The notes: generated from the letters alone by a model not told the origin. A DNA stretch of 64,000 nt from CAYPTB01 sp964413535 (GCA_964413535.1 CAYPTB010000018.1:20350-84349), one strand, 5' to 3'; positions 1 through 8,605 are shown, counted from the first letter of the stretch. A program made the numbers and translations.

Positions 1-754
1 GCGCCAGCCCCCAATCCATCACGAACACCTCGCCGAAGCTGCCGACCATGATGTTCGCGGGCTTCAGGTCGCGGTGGATGACCCCCTTCCTGTGCGCGTA
101 CGCGATCGCTTCGCAGGCTTTCAGGATCACGCCCAGCGCGCGCGTCAGGTTCCAGTCCTCGCGGCCCGCGAACACGAGCTCGAAGACGTGCTTCAGGTCG
201 CGCCCCTCGACGAGCTTCATCGTGAAGTAGAGCCGCCCGTCGTCGCCGAGCCCGATCTCGTGGACCGGGACGATGCCCGGATGGTCGAGCTGTCCGGTGA
301 TCTGCGCTTCCGCGAGGAAGCGCGCGAGGACCTTCGGGGTCATGTGCCCCGCCCCCGGCGTGCCGCGCGGATCGGCGGCGTCGAGCGCGACCTTCATGGC
401 GAGCGCGCGCCGGAAGTCCTCGTCGAAGACGCGCAGGATGGCCCCCATCCCGCCGCGCGCGACCTCGCCCTCGAGCCGGTAGCGGCCGGAGCTCGACTCG
501 CGCTTCGCGAGCCGCGAGACGACCGCGTCCGGGTCGAACAGCCTCGATGCCGAGTCCTGAAGAGAGCCGGAGAGGAGATCCACTCCCGCTGCGAGGTCCT
601 TCCAGGTGGCGTGGAGCGCCTCGAGCTCGGGGGCGAGCTCGCGCCGCGAACGGACGAGCTCCTCGAACTCGCTCCCGTCCCCCGCCTCGCGGCGCGACAG
701 CCAACCCGCGAAGACGTCGAGAGCGACCTCGGCGGGATCGGTGGGCGAAACCAT
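1..754 (-). CDS. Ser/Thr protein kinase, N-terminal part (runs off left edge)
   Basis: The reverse strand encodes the start of a bacterial Hanks-type Ser/Thr kinase; the rest lies beyond the window. About 100 residues of helical N-terminal sequence precede the kinase domain. It then shows the glycine loop (VARGGMGAILRVFD), the ATP-binding lysine (ALAMKVAL), the catalytic loop IHRDLKPANIM, and VFVMDWGLA, where DWG replaces the usual DFG. The ATG at 752-754 has GGAG about 9 bases upstream. The gene is divergent from the repeat-peptide gene at 1005, with about 250 bases between them that could hold promoters for both. This kinase type usually continues into a transmembrane segment and sensor or TPR domains, which cannot be seen here. 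The family call is firm; the signal it senses is unknown. Confidence 0.9.
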   Translation of the reverse strand, partial: MVSPTDPAEVALDVFAGWLSRREAGDGSEFEELVRSRRELAPELEALHATWKDLAAGVDLLSGSLQDSASRLFDPDAVVSRLAKRESSSGRYRLEGEVARGGMGAILRVFDEDFRRALAMKVALDAADPRGTPGAGHMTPKVLARFLAEAQITGQLDHPGIVPVHEIGLGDDGRLYFTMKLVEGRDLKHVFELVFAGREDWNLTRALGVILKACEAIAYAHRKGVIHRDLKPANIMVGSFGEVFVMDWGLA

Positions 755-1004
755 CCTCGCATTCTCCACCGTCGCCACGGTCGGGGACAGGCCGGCCGAG
801 GAAAGACGGATCGGGCGGGCGCCGGAGCGAGCGTGGAAGGCACGCCGGCCACAACCGGAGCAGCACGGTGGACTTGCAGAGCTCCGTGGATTGTCCCGGA
901 CCGAAAACCAGCGGAAGTCCGACACCCGGGGAACCCGACCGCTCTTCGGGAGGTGTTGGGACGGCAAACGCCTCCCTCGAACTCAAGCAAGGTCAGTTCA
1001 AACC

Positions 1005-1364
1005 ATGAAGATCCAATCGAACCTGAAGGCCGGCCGCATCTCCGGCAACCACAACCCGTCGCTCGTCCGGGCCGGTCTGAAGGTGCGGAGCGCGGTCAAG
1101 GCCGGCCGCATCGCCGGCAACCACAACCCGTCGCTCGTCCGCGCCGGTCTGAAGGTGCGGAGCGCGGTCAAGGCCGGCCGCATCTCCAGCAATCACAACG
1201 CCTCGCTGTGCCGCGCCGGTCTGAAGGTCCAGACCGCGGTCAAGGCCGGCCGCCTCGCCGCCAACCACAACGCTTCGCTGTGCCGCGCTGGTCTGAAGGT
1301 CCAGACCGCGGTCAAGGCCGGCCGCCTCGCCAGCAACCACAACGCGACCCTCGTCCGCGCTTCC
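1005..1364 (+). repeat. Five tandem 72-bp coding repeats
   Basis: Five head-to-tail 72-bp units start at 1005, 1077, 1149, 1221 and 1293. Units 1 and 2 are nearly identical, as are units 4 and 5, which suggests recent amplification or gene conversion. The period is a multiple of three and every unit stays in frame, so selection is on the protein. Confidence 0.95.
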
Positions 1365-1367
1365 TGA
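1005..1367 (+). CDS. Tandem-repeat peptide A (five exact 24-residue repeats), candidate exported substrate
   Basis: This 120-residue protein consists of five tandem 24-residue units and nothing else: no leader, no signal peptide, and the stop follows unit five directly. Each unit reads roughly LKVRSAVKAGR, two variable residues, NHN, one residue, (S/T)L, one residue, RAG. Variation between units is small: I/L after R, A or S next to NHN, and Cys instead of Val before the last Arg in units 3 and 4. The protein is strongly basic. The nearby exporter contains a C39 peptidase, an enzyme type that cuts after double-glycine-like motifs, so the recurring AG at unit ends could be cleavage sites; that is inference. 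The ATG at 1005 was chosen because the repeat begins exactly there; only a weak AAGG lies 12 bases upstream. No characterised family is recognised. Confidence 0.88.
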   Translation: MKIQSNLKAGRISGNHNPSLVRAGLKVRSAVKAGRIAGNHNPSLVRAGLKVRSAVKAGRISSNHNASLCRAGLKVQTAVKAGRLAANHNASLCRAGLKVQTAVKAGRLASNHNATLVRAS

Positions 1368-1465
1368 TCCGCTTCGGCCGCCGAACGCGGCGCGCCCCCG
1401 CGCCCCATCGGGAGGCTTTGATCGCAAGGACGCCATCGAAGCTTCCCGTGGTGGCGCGGTCCATC
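1365..1465 (+). repeat. Downstream flank shared with peptide-B gene (copy A)
   Basis: The sequence after the stop of peptide A matches the sequence after the stop of peptide B (6179-6290). Both begin TGATCCGC and share an interrupted block around CGCGCCCCA, CGG, AGGCT, AGCT, CCC, TGG and GGCGCGG at similar spacing. Both are followed by ATGAAG about 135 bases after the stop (1502 and 6318). At 6318 this starts the TPR gene; at 1502 no convincing gene follows, so it may be a relic of the same arrangement. Confidence 0.7.
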
Positions 1466-1583
1466 CGGTGACTCGACTCCCCATCGCGCCGAGCTCTTGC
1501 CATGAAGCACGACGACGCAGCGACCGCGCAGGGTACGGGAAGCCCTGCCGGTCCCCCTGACCGTTGGGGCGGAGCAAGCCTGC

Positions 1584-2225
1584 GTGGCTGGATTGGCGCC
1601 AACGGGTATCGTCGTGCGGATGGAGGACGCCGAGAGGCTGTTCGAGGAGGCGACGAGGGGCGACAGGAGCGCCCTGGAGAGCATGCTGCAGGTCTACCTT
1701 CCGCAGTTGCACGCCTTCGTCCAAGCACGCCTCGGACCGAGCCTGCAGCCCCGCGAGTCGAGCGTCGACGTCGTCCAGTCGGTCTGCCGCCAGTTGCTCG
1801 AGTCGCACGCGACGTTCGAGTTCCGCGGCGAGGAGCGTTTCCGCGCCTGGCTGTTCACGGCGGCGCTGAACAAAGTCCGCGAGAAGCATCGCCGGCACCG
1901 CGGCGCGAAGCGCGATCCCGCGCGCGAGGTGAAGGCGCTCGACCACGAGCCGGTGTCCGCCGCGGCGTTCCTGTTGACGCCGAGTCAGGCGGCGATCGGG
2001 AAGGAGACGGCCACCGCCGTCGCGGCGGCGCTCGCGTCGTTGAGCGAGGACCACCGCGAGGTCGTGACGTTGGCGCGGCTCGTGCGGTTGCCCCACGCCG
2101 TGATCGCGGAGGTCATGGATCGCAGCGAGGACGCGGTGCGCAAGCTCCTGGCCCGCGCGATGCTCGTGTTCGCCGCCGAGCTGGAGCAGCGCGGCGTCGA
2201 CGTCGGGAACTGGGCGATGCCCTGA
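1584..2225 (+). CDS. ECF-type RNA polymerase sigma factor
   Basis: A sigma-70 family protein of about 210 residues with the two domains of ECF factors. Region 2 spans roughly residues 15-90 and includes VDVVQSVCRQLLESHATFEF and FRAWLFTAALNKVREKHRRH, the -10 binding and melting helices. Region 4 is near the C-terminus (LSEDHREVVTLARLVRLPH, IAEVMDRSEDAVRKLLARA), a helix-turn-helix for the -35 element. The GTG at 1584 has GGAG nine bases upstream; an ATG at 1620 (MEDAERLFEE) is an alternative that fits the family length but lacks a clear ribosome site. It lies between the two repeat-peptide genes and just ahead of a kinase-TPR receptor, the usual planctomycete sigma/kinase pairing. It may control the surrounding peptide and export genes; that is inference from position. 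Confidence 0.88.
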   Translation: MAGLAPTGIVVRMEDAERLFEEATRGDRSALESMLQVYLPQLHAFVQARLGPSLQPRESSVDVVQSVCRQLLESHATFEFRGEERFRAWLFTAALNKVREKHRRHRGAKRDPAREVKALDHEPVSAAAFLLTPSQAAIGKETATAVAAALASLSEDHREVVTLARLVRLPHAVIAEVMDRSEDAVRKLLARAMLVFAAELEQRGVDVGNWAMP

Positions 2226-2311
2226 ACCATGCGTCCCGCGCGCGTCGAGAGCTTCCGCCTCCGAATGGACCGAACCCCTCGGCGCGACCTGCCGCGCCGC
2301 GTCAGCGCGAC

Positions 2312-5300
2312 ATGACGACGTCCCGCGAGCCTGCGCCGGCCCTGCCGGACGATCTCTCCGACGAGGCGGCGGAGCGCTTGCTCGCGGCGGAAGGCCCCGA
2401 GCGCAGGGCGGTGCTCGAGGCGCTGGTGGCGGAGCACCCGGAGCACGACGCGGGGCTGCGGCGGCTCTTCTCGGCGATCGGAGGCGCCGAGCGCTTGCTC
2501 GACGGCGCGTTCCCCGAGGCGCACGAGAGCTTGCCCACCGAGATCGGCGGGCATCGCGTCCTGAGTCGCCTGGGCGAGGGCGCCTTCGGGATCGTGTTCC
2601 TGTGCGCGCAGGAGCGGCCGGTGTCGCGCTTGGTCGCGATCAAGGTCCTGCGCCCCGGCAGCGGCGACCGCAACACGATCCAGCGCTTCGAGTCCGAGCG
2701 CCAGCTCCTCGCATCGCTCTCCCATCCAGCGATCACCCCCATCTACGACGCGGGCCACCTGCCGGACGGCCGGCCGTACTTCGTCATGGAGTACGTCGAT
2801 GGCCTCCCGCTCACCCGGTACTGCGCGCAGAAGGACCTCGACCTCGAAGCGCGGCTCGCCCTGTTCGTCGAGCTGTGTCGCGGCGTCGAGCACGCACACG
2901 CGCGCGGCATCGTGCATCGCGACCTGAAGCCGGCGAACGTGCTGGTGGTGGACGCCGGCAGCCGTGGGCGGCTGAAGATCATCGACTTCGGGATCGCGAA
3001 GGCCATGCACGGCGATGCGACCGACCACGCGAGCCCACGCGACGCCACCGAGACCGGTCGGGTGCTCGGAACGCCGGGCTACATGAGCCCGGAGCAAGCC
3101 GAGGGCCGTGTCGACCGCATCGACGAGCGCGCCGACGTGTTCGCACTGGGCGTCATGCTCTACGAGCTCCTGACCGGAGAGCTGCCCTGGCCGCGCGGCG
3201 TCGAACGGGACGCGAGCTCGGTGGACCTGCCGAGCCGGCGCATCGCGTCGAAGGTCGACTCGACGAACCGGGAAGCGGCGCCGTCGCTCGCGCGCCTGGC
3301 GGGTCGGGTGCGCCGCGACCTCGATTGGATCACGCGCAAGGCCACCGCGCGCGAGCTCGAACGCCGCTACCCGAGCGTCGGCGAGCTCGCCGACGAGCTC
3401 GAGCGCTACCAGGCCGGCCGGCCGGTGCTCGCCGGGCCCGCCACGGTCCGCTACCGCCTCGCGAAGTACGCACGTCGCAACCGCGCGGTCGTGCTCGCGA
3501 TCGGAGTCGGCCTGGTCGGAGCGAGCGCCGTGGGCGTCGCTGCGCTGTGGCGCGCTGAGGTGGTGGAGCAAGCCGTCGGGCACGCGGTGACGCGGGCGCA
3601 GAGCGATGCGCAATCGAGCTACGCCGACGCGTCATCTGCCGTTGCACACCTCCTGCAGCGCGCCAACGACGATCGCGTGCTGCGCGCGCCGCAGAGTGAG
3701 CCGCTGCGCAGCGCGTTGGCCGCCGACGCGCTCGGCTTCTACGAGAAGTGGCTGCGCGAGCGCCCCGACGAAGTCACCCTGCGAATGGGCCGCTGCCGGG
3801 CCCTCTTGACCCTGTCGCAGGTGCACTTCCAGCTCGGCCAGTTCGGCGACGCGCTGCGCACCGCCGACGAGGCCCGCGGCGACGCGCAGGCGTTGTACGA
3901 CGAACGGCCCGAGGACCTGTCGCGACGCGGCCTGCTCGCCGACGCGCTGCGCAAGCAGGCGCGCGCCCTCCTTCGCAGCGGCGGCGATCGAGACGGGCGC
4001 GCGGCTGCGGCGGCGGCGCTCGCGCACATGGAGGCGTGTTTCCAGGTCGCGCCTGCGGTGTACGCGCTCGCGTACTCGAGCGCGCTGCGCGAGTCCGCGG
4101 ATTCGCTGCGTTCGGAGCAGCGATTGGAGGAGGCGTTGGCCGTGTTCCGCCGCTCGGTCGAAGTGCTCGAGGGACTCCCGGCCGACGCCACGGGAGGCGA
4201 GCCGGTGCTGAACGACCGGGTCATCGCTCGCTGTGCATTGGCCCAGGAGCTGACGCTCCAGCGGCAGTTCGACGAAGCCGACCGCGTGCTCGCCCCCGCC
4301 CGAGCCGAGCTGCCGCGGATGACCGACGAACGCCTGCGGGCCGTGGCCTTCGTGAGCAACCTGCAGGGTCGGATCGCGAGGTCTCGGGGTGACGACGCGG
4401 CGGCCCTCGGACACTGGCAGTCCGCCGCCGAAGCAGCCGCGGAGTGGCACCGCGAGGAGCCACAGCTCTTCTTGCCGCGCGACACGCTCGCGAAGGGCCT
4501 GCTCGAGCTCGCCAAGACGCAGGAGCGCCTGGGCGACTGGCCGGCCGCCGACGCGACGCTCCGCCGCACCTTCGCCGTCTCGGACGACATGCGCGCCGCC
4601 TTCCCCGACGACGCGACGCGGACCGCCTTCCTGTGCGAGGTGTTGAGCGACGGCGCGCACATGCTGTTCGACCGTTTCCGTCGTGCGGACCTGGCCGAGG
4701 CCGAGGAATGGGCGCGGCGCGCCGCCGACCTGAGCGCGGAGATGGTGGTCGAGGGGAAGCCGGCGACGCGCAATTGGAGCTACGTCGTCTTGCTGGCGCA
4801 GATCTGCGAAGCGCATGGAAGCGCCGCGCCTGAGCTCTGGGACGAAGTCACCGCCGCGCTCACCCGCGAGAACCCGCCCCGGACGTTTGACGTGGCCGAG
4901 GCCCAGATAACGTCGTGGGTCGCGATCGCCGCGCACCGCTTCCGAGAGGGCCGGATCGACGACTCGGTCGCGGCGCTCGATCACGCCGACCGGCTGATCG
5001 AGAGCTGGCGTGAACCGATGCGCAGGATCGCCGCCGAGTCCGCCTGGTGGCGCAGTCGCATCCTCCTCTCGAGGGGCGACACGGAAGGGGCGAACCTGGC
5101 GGTCGCCGAGCTCCTGTCGTTGCGCGGAACATGGTGGGGCAAGTGGCGCGGGGGCTACTGCGAAGCGAGCGCCTGGCGTCTCGCAGAGAGCGCAGGTGCG
5201 ATCACCGCGGCCAGCGCGCATCGGGACAATGCCGCCACCTTGTACCGGGGGGCCATCGACGACCTGGCCGCGGACGTGCGCGCGAACCCCGGCGATCCCT

Positions 5301-5515
5301 GGTTCGTCCTGCCCTGGGGCTTCGCGAGCCTCGGCCTGGCCGAGGTCGAGTTCGAGCGAGGAGCTCCCGCCGCGGCGCTCTCGCTGCTCGACGCCGCGCT
5401 ACCCGCCCTCGAGCGCGTGGAGGCGGCCGCGCACCGCGAGCAGTGGGACGAGTCGATCGTCCGGGCGGGCCGCGACCTGCGCGCGCGCCTCGGGACCGGG
5501 GAGGCGACGCGGTGA
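2312..5515 (+). CDS. Membrane Ser/Thr kinase with C-terminal TPR sensor region
   Basis: A 1067-residue receptor-like kinase. The kinase domain covers about residues 80-370, with the glycine loop LGEGAFG (87-93), ATP lysine 111 (VAIKVL), catalytic loop VHRDLKPAN (201-209), DFG (225-227) and GYMSPEQA in the activation segment. A single membrane helix follows at about 391-413, directly after a basic stretch (KYARRNR). The remaining 650 residues are alpha-helical TPR-like repeats, expected outside the cytoplasm. This layout is very common in planctomycetes. The upstream ECF gene ends about 90 bases before, and the second repeat-peptide gene begins about 190 bases after, so the receptor sits inside the peptide locus. 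It could sense peptide or export status, but no ligand is evident. The ATG at 2312 gives a full family-like N-terminus. Confidence 0.92.
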   Translation: MTTSREPAPALPDDLSDEAAERLLAAEGPERRAVLEALVAEHPEHDAGLRRLFSAIGGAERLLDGAFPEAHESLPTEIGGHRVLSRLGEGAFGIVFLCAQERPVSRLVAIKVLRPGSGDRNTIQRFESERQLLASLSHPAITPIYDAGHLPDGRPYFVMEYVDGLPLTRYCAQKDLDLEARLALFVELCRGVEHAHARGIVHRDLKPANVLVVDAGSRGRLKIIDFGIAKAMHGDATDHASPRDATETGRVLGTPGYMSPEQAEGRVDRIDERADVFALGVMLYELLTGELPWPRGVERDASSVDLPSRRIASKVDSTNREAAPSLARLAGRVRRDLDWITRKATARELERRYPSVGELADELERYQAGRPVLAGPATVRYRLAKYARRNRAVVLAIGVGLVGASAVGVAALWRAEVVEQAVGHAVTRAQSDAQSSYADASSAVAHLLQRANDDRVLRAPQSEPLRSALAADALGFYEKWLRERPDEVTLRMGRCRALLTLSQVHFQLGQFGDALRTADEARGDAQALYDERPEDLSRRGLLADALRKQARALLRSGGDRDGRAAAAAALAHMEACFQVAPAVYALAYSSALRESADSLRSEQRLEEALAVFRRSVEVLEGLPADATGGEPVLNDRVIARCALAQELTLQRQFDEADRVLAPARAELPRMTDERLRAVAFVSNLQGRIARSRGDDAAALGHWQSAAEAAAEWHREEPQLFLPRDTLAKGLLELAKTQERLGDWPAADATLRRTFAVSDDMRAAFPDDATRTAFLCEVLSDGAHMLFDRFRRADLAEAEEWARRAADLSAEMVVEGKPATRNWSYVVLLAQICEAHGSAAPELWDEVTAALTRENPPRTFDVAEAQITSWVAIAAHRFREGRIDDSVAALDHADRLIESWREPMRRIAAESAWWRSRILLSRGDTEGANLAVAELLSLRGTWWGKWRGGYCEASAWRLAESAGAITAASAHRDNAATLYRGAIDDLAADVRANPGDPWFVLPWGFASLGLAEVEFERGAPAAALSLLDAALPALERVEAAAHREQWDESIVRAGRDLRARLGTGEATR

Positions 5516-5701
5516 GGGCGCCGTCTCGGCGCTCGGGGCTCGCCGCCGGACCCTCGACCTCGGTGAGCGAGGAAAGAGTCGAAATTCGTGTCCGGTCGCC
5601 GGGAGCCGCGCATTTCACCCGGCAGCCAGACCCCGTTTCGCTCCGGCGAAGGTCTGGGGACACGACACTCCACTCCACTCGAGGAAGAACGAGGTCTGAT
5701 C

Positions 5702-6178
5702 ATGAAGGTCCGAACGAACGTGAAAGCCGGCCGACTCCTGGGCAACCACAGCCAATCGCTGCGCCGAGCAAGCGGTGTCGAGGTCCAGACCGGCGTCAAG
5801 GCGGGCAAGTTCAGCAAGCTCGCTGCCAACCACAACCCTTCGCTCGCGCGCTCGGTGCGCGGCATCCGTGCGAAGAGCGGCGTCAAGGCGGGCAAGAAGA
5901 TCCTCGGGAACCACAACTCCTCGCTCACCCGCTCGGTGCGCGGCATCCGCACGAAGAGCGGCGTCAAGGCAGGCAAGAAGATCCTCGGGAACCACAACCC
6001 CTCGCTCACCCGCTCGGTGCGCGGCATCCGGGCGCAGAGCGGCGTCAAGGCGGGCAAGATCCTGAGGAATCACAACGCCTCGCTGTGCCGGGGTGTCCGA
6101 GGTCTGAAGGTCCGCAGCGCGGTCAAGGCCGGCAGGATGGCGGGGAACCACAACTCGACCCTGGTTCGCGCGATCGGC
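5702..6178 (+). repeat. Six imperfect in-frame coding repeats
   Basis: Units start at about 5702, 5777, 5864, 5945, 6026 and 6104. Length changes are all multiples of three bases. The two 81-bp units at 5864 and 5945 are nearly identical, pointing to recent duplication inside the gene. Confidence 0.92.
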
Positions 6179-6181
6179 TGA
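5702..6181 (+). CDS. Tandem-repeat peptide B (six VKAG...NHN repeats), candidate exported substrate
   Basis: A 159-residue paralogue of peptide A made of six units of 25, 29, 27, 27, 26 and 25 residues. The core is the same (VKAG(R/K), then NHN or NHS, then SL or TL, then R), but the linkers between units differ: units 2-5 use RSVRGIR or CRGVRG where peptide A uses RAGLKV. Units 3 and 4 are almost identical. Unit 6 (LKVRSAVKAGRMAGNHN) resembles peptide A, and both proteins end in a TLVRA cap, so the terminal unit is conserved. GAGG lies 7 bases before the ATG at 5702. There is no leader or signal peptide. It precedes the TPR/HlyD/ABC export genes and is probably exported by them. Function is unknown. 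Confidence 0.88.
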   Translation: MKVRTNVKAGRLLGNHSQSLRRASGVEVQTGVKAGKFSKLAANHNPSLARSVRGIRAKSGVKAGKKILGNHNSSLTRSVRGIRTKSGVKAGKKILGNHNPSLTRSVRGIRAQSGVKAGKILRNHNASLCRGVRGLKVRSAVKAGRMAGNHNSTLVRAIG

Positions 6182-6290
6182 TCCGCCGGCTCGTCGACCC
6201 ACCGAATCTCCGCGCCCCAGCGGAGGCTCTTCGCGCGGAAGCGCGACGGGAGCTCCCCTGGCGGCGCGGACTGCCCGACACCGTCGCTCG
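6179..6290 (+). repeat. Downstream flank shared with peptide-A gene (copy B)
   Basis: Partner of the flank at 1365-1465. Conservation of the non-coding 3' side, as well as the repeats, implies duplication of a whole peptide cassette, or a conserved RNA element after the stop. The block contains GGGAGCTCCC, a short palindrome that could form a small hairpin. Confidence 0.7.
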
Positions 6291-6317
6291 GTCGTCCGCC
6301 TCCCGTCGGAGCGACAC

Positions 6318-7442
6318 ATGAAGCCTCGAGCGAACACGAAGTCCTCCGCGAGCGCGCTGCAAAGCGCAGCACGTCTGCACGCGCGCGCCTTGGAGCTGTT
6401 CATGGCCGGCCGCGGTGCGGAGGGGCGCGAGCCGGGCCTGCGCGCCCTGGCTACGCTGGAAGCGGCCGTGGGGAGACACCACGTCTCCCTCGCGGACGTG
6501 CTGGACACGCTGGCCTCGATCGAGGAGAGCGCGGGGCGCTACGCGGTCGCGAAGCGGCATCACCTGCGCGCGTTGCGCATCCTAGGGCGCGCCGCGGACG
6601 AGCCCGACACGGCGCGCCTGCGCGTGCAGTCGCTGCGGCACCTCGGGAACCTGCACACGCTCCTCGGCGAGTACGAGCCGGCCGAGGAGCGGCTGCGCGC
6701 GGCGCTCGCGCTAGCTCGGAAGGCGCTCGGAGCGCGCGACGCCGAGCTCGTCGGCTCTTGGAACGACCTCGCGGTGCTGTGCAAGTTCACGGGCCGCTAT
6801 CCGGAAGCCGCTCGGCTCTACCGGCGAGCGCTCGAGCTCGCGCGCGTTCTCTACGGGGACGGCGGTTTCGAGCTCGCCGCGCTCTACCACAACCTCGGCG
6901 GCCTCGAGCACGCGCGCGGCCGCTTCCGCAAGGCCGAGCCCTTCGCGCGTCGCTCGGTGGAGATCCGCGAAGGCGCGCTCGGCGCGCACCACCCGGACGT
7001 CGCCGCCGACGTCGCGGCGTTGGCGGCGATCCTCGACGGCCAGGAGCGCTTCGCGGAGTCGGAACCGCTCTACCTGCGCGCGCTCGCCGTCTTCGAGAAG
7101 ACGCTCGGCGCGGAGCACTACGAGGTCGGGATGAACCTCGGCAACCTGGCGGCCGTGTACCAGGCGACGGGCCGCTCGGCGGAGGCCCTGCGCCTCCACC
7201 AGCGCTCGCTCGCGATCAAGCAGAAGTGCGTGGGCGCGAGGCATCCCGACGTCGCGTTCACCCTGAACAACCTCGCCTACCTGCACCGTTCGGAGGGACG
7301 TCTCGCCCGCGCCGAGCCGCTGTACCGGCGCGCCTGCGCGATCTTCGAGGCGTCCTTGGGGCGTGAGCATCCGAACGCGATCGCCTGCCGCGAGAACCTG
7401 GCCGAGTGCAAGACCGCGCGACGGAAGCGGGTCCGCCGATGA
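6318..7442 (+). CDS. Kinesin-light-chain-type TPR protein
   Basis: A 374-residue soluble protein built of about eight 42-residue tetratricopeptide repeats of the kinesin-light-chain type; a typical unit reads AALYHNLGGLEHARGRFRKA followed by a second helix ending near LGAHHPDVA. There is no signal peptide or membrane helix, so it is probably a cytoplasmic scaffold. GGAG lies 6 bases before the ATG at 6318. Its stop overlaps the start of the HlyD gene (ATGA at 7439-7442), so the two are translationally coupled, and it belongs to the export operon. It may gather repeat peptides or exporter parts; the sequence does not show which. The fold is certain. Confidence 0.92.
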   Translation: MKPRANTKSSASALQSAARLHARALELFMAGRGAEGREPGLRALATLEAAVGRHHVSLADVLDTLASIEESAGRYAVAKRHHLRALRILGRAADEPDTARLRVQSLRHLGNLHTLLGEYEPAEERLRAALALARKALGARDAELVGSWNDLAVLCKFTGRYPEAARLYRRALELARVLYGDGGFELAALYHNLGGLEHARGRFRKAEPFARRSVEIREGALGAHHPDVAADVAALAAILDGQERFAESEPLYLRALAVFEKTLGAEHYEVGMNLGNLAAVYQATGRSAEALRLHQRSLAIKQKCVGARHPDVAFTLNNLAYLHRSEGRLARAEPLYRRACAIFEASLGREHPNAIACRENLAECKTARRKRVRR

Positions 7443-8605
7443 GCGCTCCGTTCGAGAGGACCGCGCGCTCACTGCGTCGCGACGCGTCGCAGCGCTCTCC
7501 GTGGATGCCGCTCGTGCTCGCGGCGCTCCTCGTCGCCTGGGTCGGCTGGGCGCTCGTCTCGCGGTTGACGGTCTACGCGGTGTCGGAGGAGGCGCGCCTC
7601 GAGGTCGATCAGGCCGCCTACCCGATCGAGGCGCCCGTCGACGGACGGGTCGTCGCGACCCACATCGTGCTCGGCGCGGAGGTCGAGGTCGGCGCTGCGC
7701 TGGTCGAGCTCGATGCCGAGCCGTTCCGGCTCGAACAGAACGAGCTCGTGGCCAGGCGCGAGGGTTTCGCCGGCGAGCTCGCGCCGCTCGGCGCGCGCAT
7801 CCGCGCGCAGGAGGAGCAGCTCGCGAACCTCGTCCGGGCGCGCAGCTTGAGCGACGACGAGCTCGGCGCGGGCCTCGAGGAGGAGGAAGCCGCGCTGCGC
7901 CTCGCCCTGGCCGTCGTGCGACGCTCGACGGAGCTCCACGCCGACGGGTTCGTGGCCGAGCTCGAGCTCGAGCGCGCGCAGGCCGACGTCGAGCGTCACC
8001 AGGCCGCCGTGCTGCGCTGTCGCGCGGCGCGCGAGCGCGGCGACTGGGAACGACGCGCGCAGGCGAGCGCGCTCCAGGCGGAGCTCGAGGAAACGCGCCA
8101 CGAGGAGGCCCTCGCGCTGCGCGAGATCGCTATGGCGGCGGCGTCGATCGAGCGACTCGAGCACGAGATCGAGCGGCGCACGATCCGCGCCCCCGCTGCG
8201 GGACGCCTGGGCGAGACGCTGAACGTGCGAGTGGGCCAGTTCGTCGCGCAGGGCGCGCGGCTCGGCGCGATCGTGCCGTCGGGCGAGCTCCGCATCGTCG
8301 CGGAGTTCCGCCCGGAGGAGGCGCTCGGACGCGTGCGCGTCGGTCAGCTCGCGCGCTTCCGCCTGCGCGGATTCCCCTGGATCGAGTACGGGTCGATCTC
8401 CGCGCGGGTCACGAGTCTCGCGAGCGAGGCGCTCTCGGGCAACGCGCGCGTCGAGCTCTCCGTCGCGCACGACGTGACCTTCCCCGTGACGCTCCAGCAC
8501 GGATTGCCGGGCCAGCTCGAGATCGCGATCGAGCGCGTCTCGCCGGCCACGCTCGTACTGCGCGCCGCGGGCGCGCTCCTCGCGGGCGCGTCGGAGGGGC
8601 CGTGA
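7439..8605 (+). CDS. HlyD-type periplasmic adaptor of peptide exporter
   Basis: A 388-residue membrane-fusion protein. A short cytoplasmic segment is followed by one membrane helix at about residues 22-44. A first half-lipoyl segment follows (YPIEAPVDGRVVATHIVLGA and GAALVELDAEPF), then about 150 residues of Glu/Arg/Ala-rich coiled coil, the second half-lipoyl segment (RTIRAPAAGRLGETLNVRVG) and a beta-barrel domain. This is the architecture of adaptors serving C39-peptidase ABC exporters, including the NHLP bacteriocin secretion protein. It overlaps the TPR gene by ATGA and its own stop overlaps the next start as GTGA, so three proteins are coupled. It probably connects the ABC pair to the periplasm or outer envelope. 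Confidence 0.92.
   Translation: MSAPFERTARSLRRDASQRSPWMPLVLAALLVAWVGWALVSRLTVYAVSEEARLEVDQAAYPIEAPVDGRVVATHIVLGAEVEVGAALVELDAEPFRLEQNELVARREGFAGELAPLGARIRAQEEQLANLVRARSLSDDELGAGLEEEEAALRLALAVVRRSTELHADGFVAELELERAQADVERHQAAVLRCRAARERGDWERRAQASALQAELEETRHEEALALREIAMAAASIERLEHEIERRTIRAPAAGRLGETLNVRVGQFVAQGARLGAIVPSGELRIVAEFRPEEALGRVRVGQLARFRLRGFPWIEYGSISARVTSLASEALSGNARVELSVAHDVTFPVTLQHGLPGQLEIAIERVSPATLVLRAAGALLAGASEGP

Noticed and set aside
1005..1364. Possible CRISPR-like or satellite array
   Set aside because: The units are 72 bp without spacers, stay in frame, and encode a conserved peptide with stop exactly after the last unit, so it is a coding repeat.
74..1471. Long forward open frame across the left end
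   Set aside because: It is the antisense shadow of the kinase on the reverse strand and then an out-of-frame reading of the repeat gene; GC-rich DNA gives such long frames.
5702..6181. Classical bacteriocin precursor with double-glycine leader
   Set aside because: No GG, GA or GS leader and no helical leader region is present; the repeats start at residue 1.
7363..8601. N-terminal extension of the C39-ABC gene by about 410 codons
   Set aside because: The extension overlaps the HlyD gene in another frame and has biased low-complexity composition; the GTG at 8602 in the HlyD stop and the C39 domain starting right after it fix the real start.
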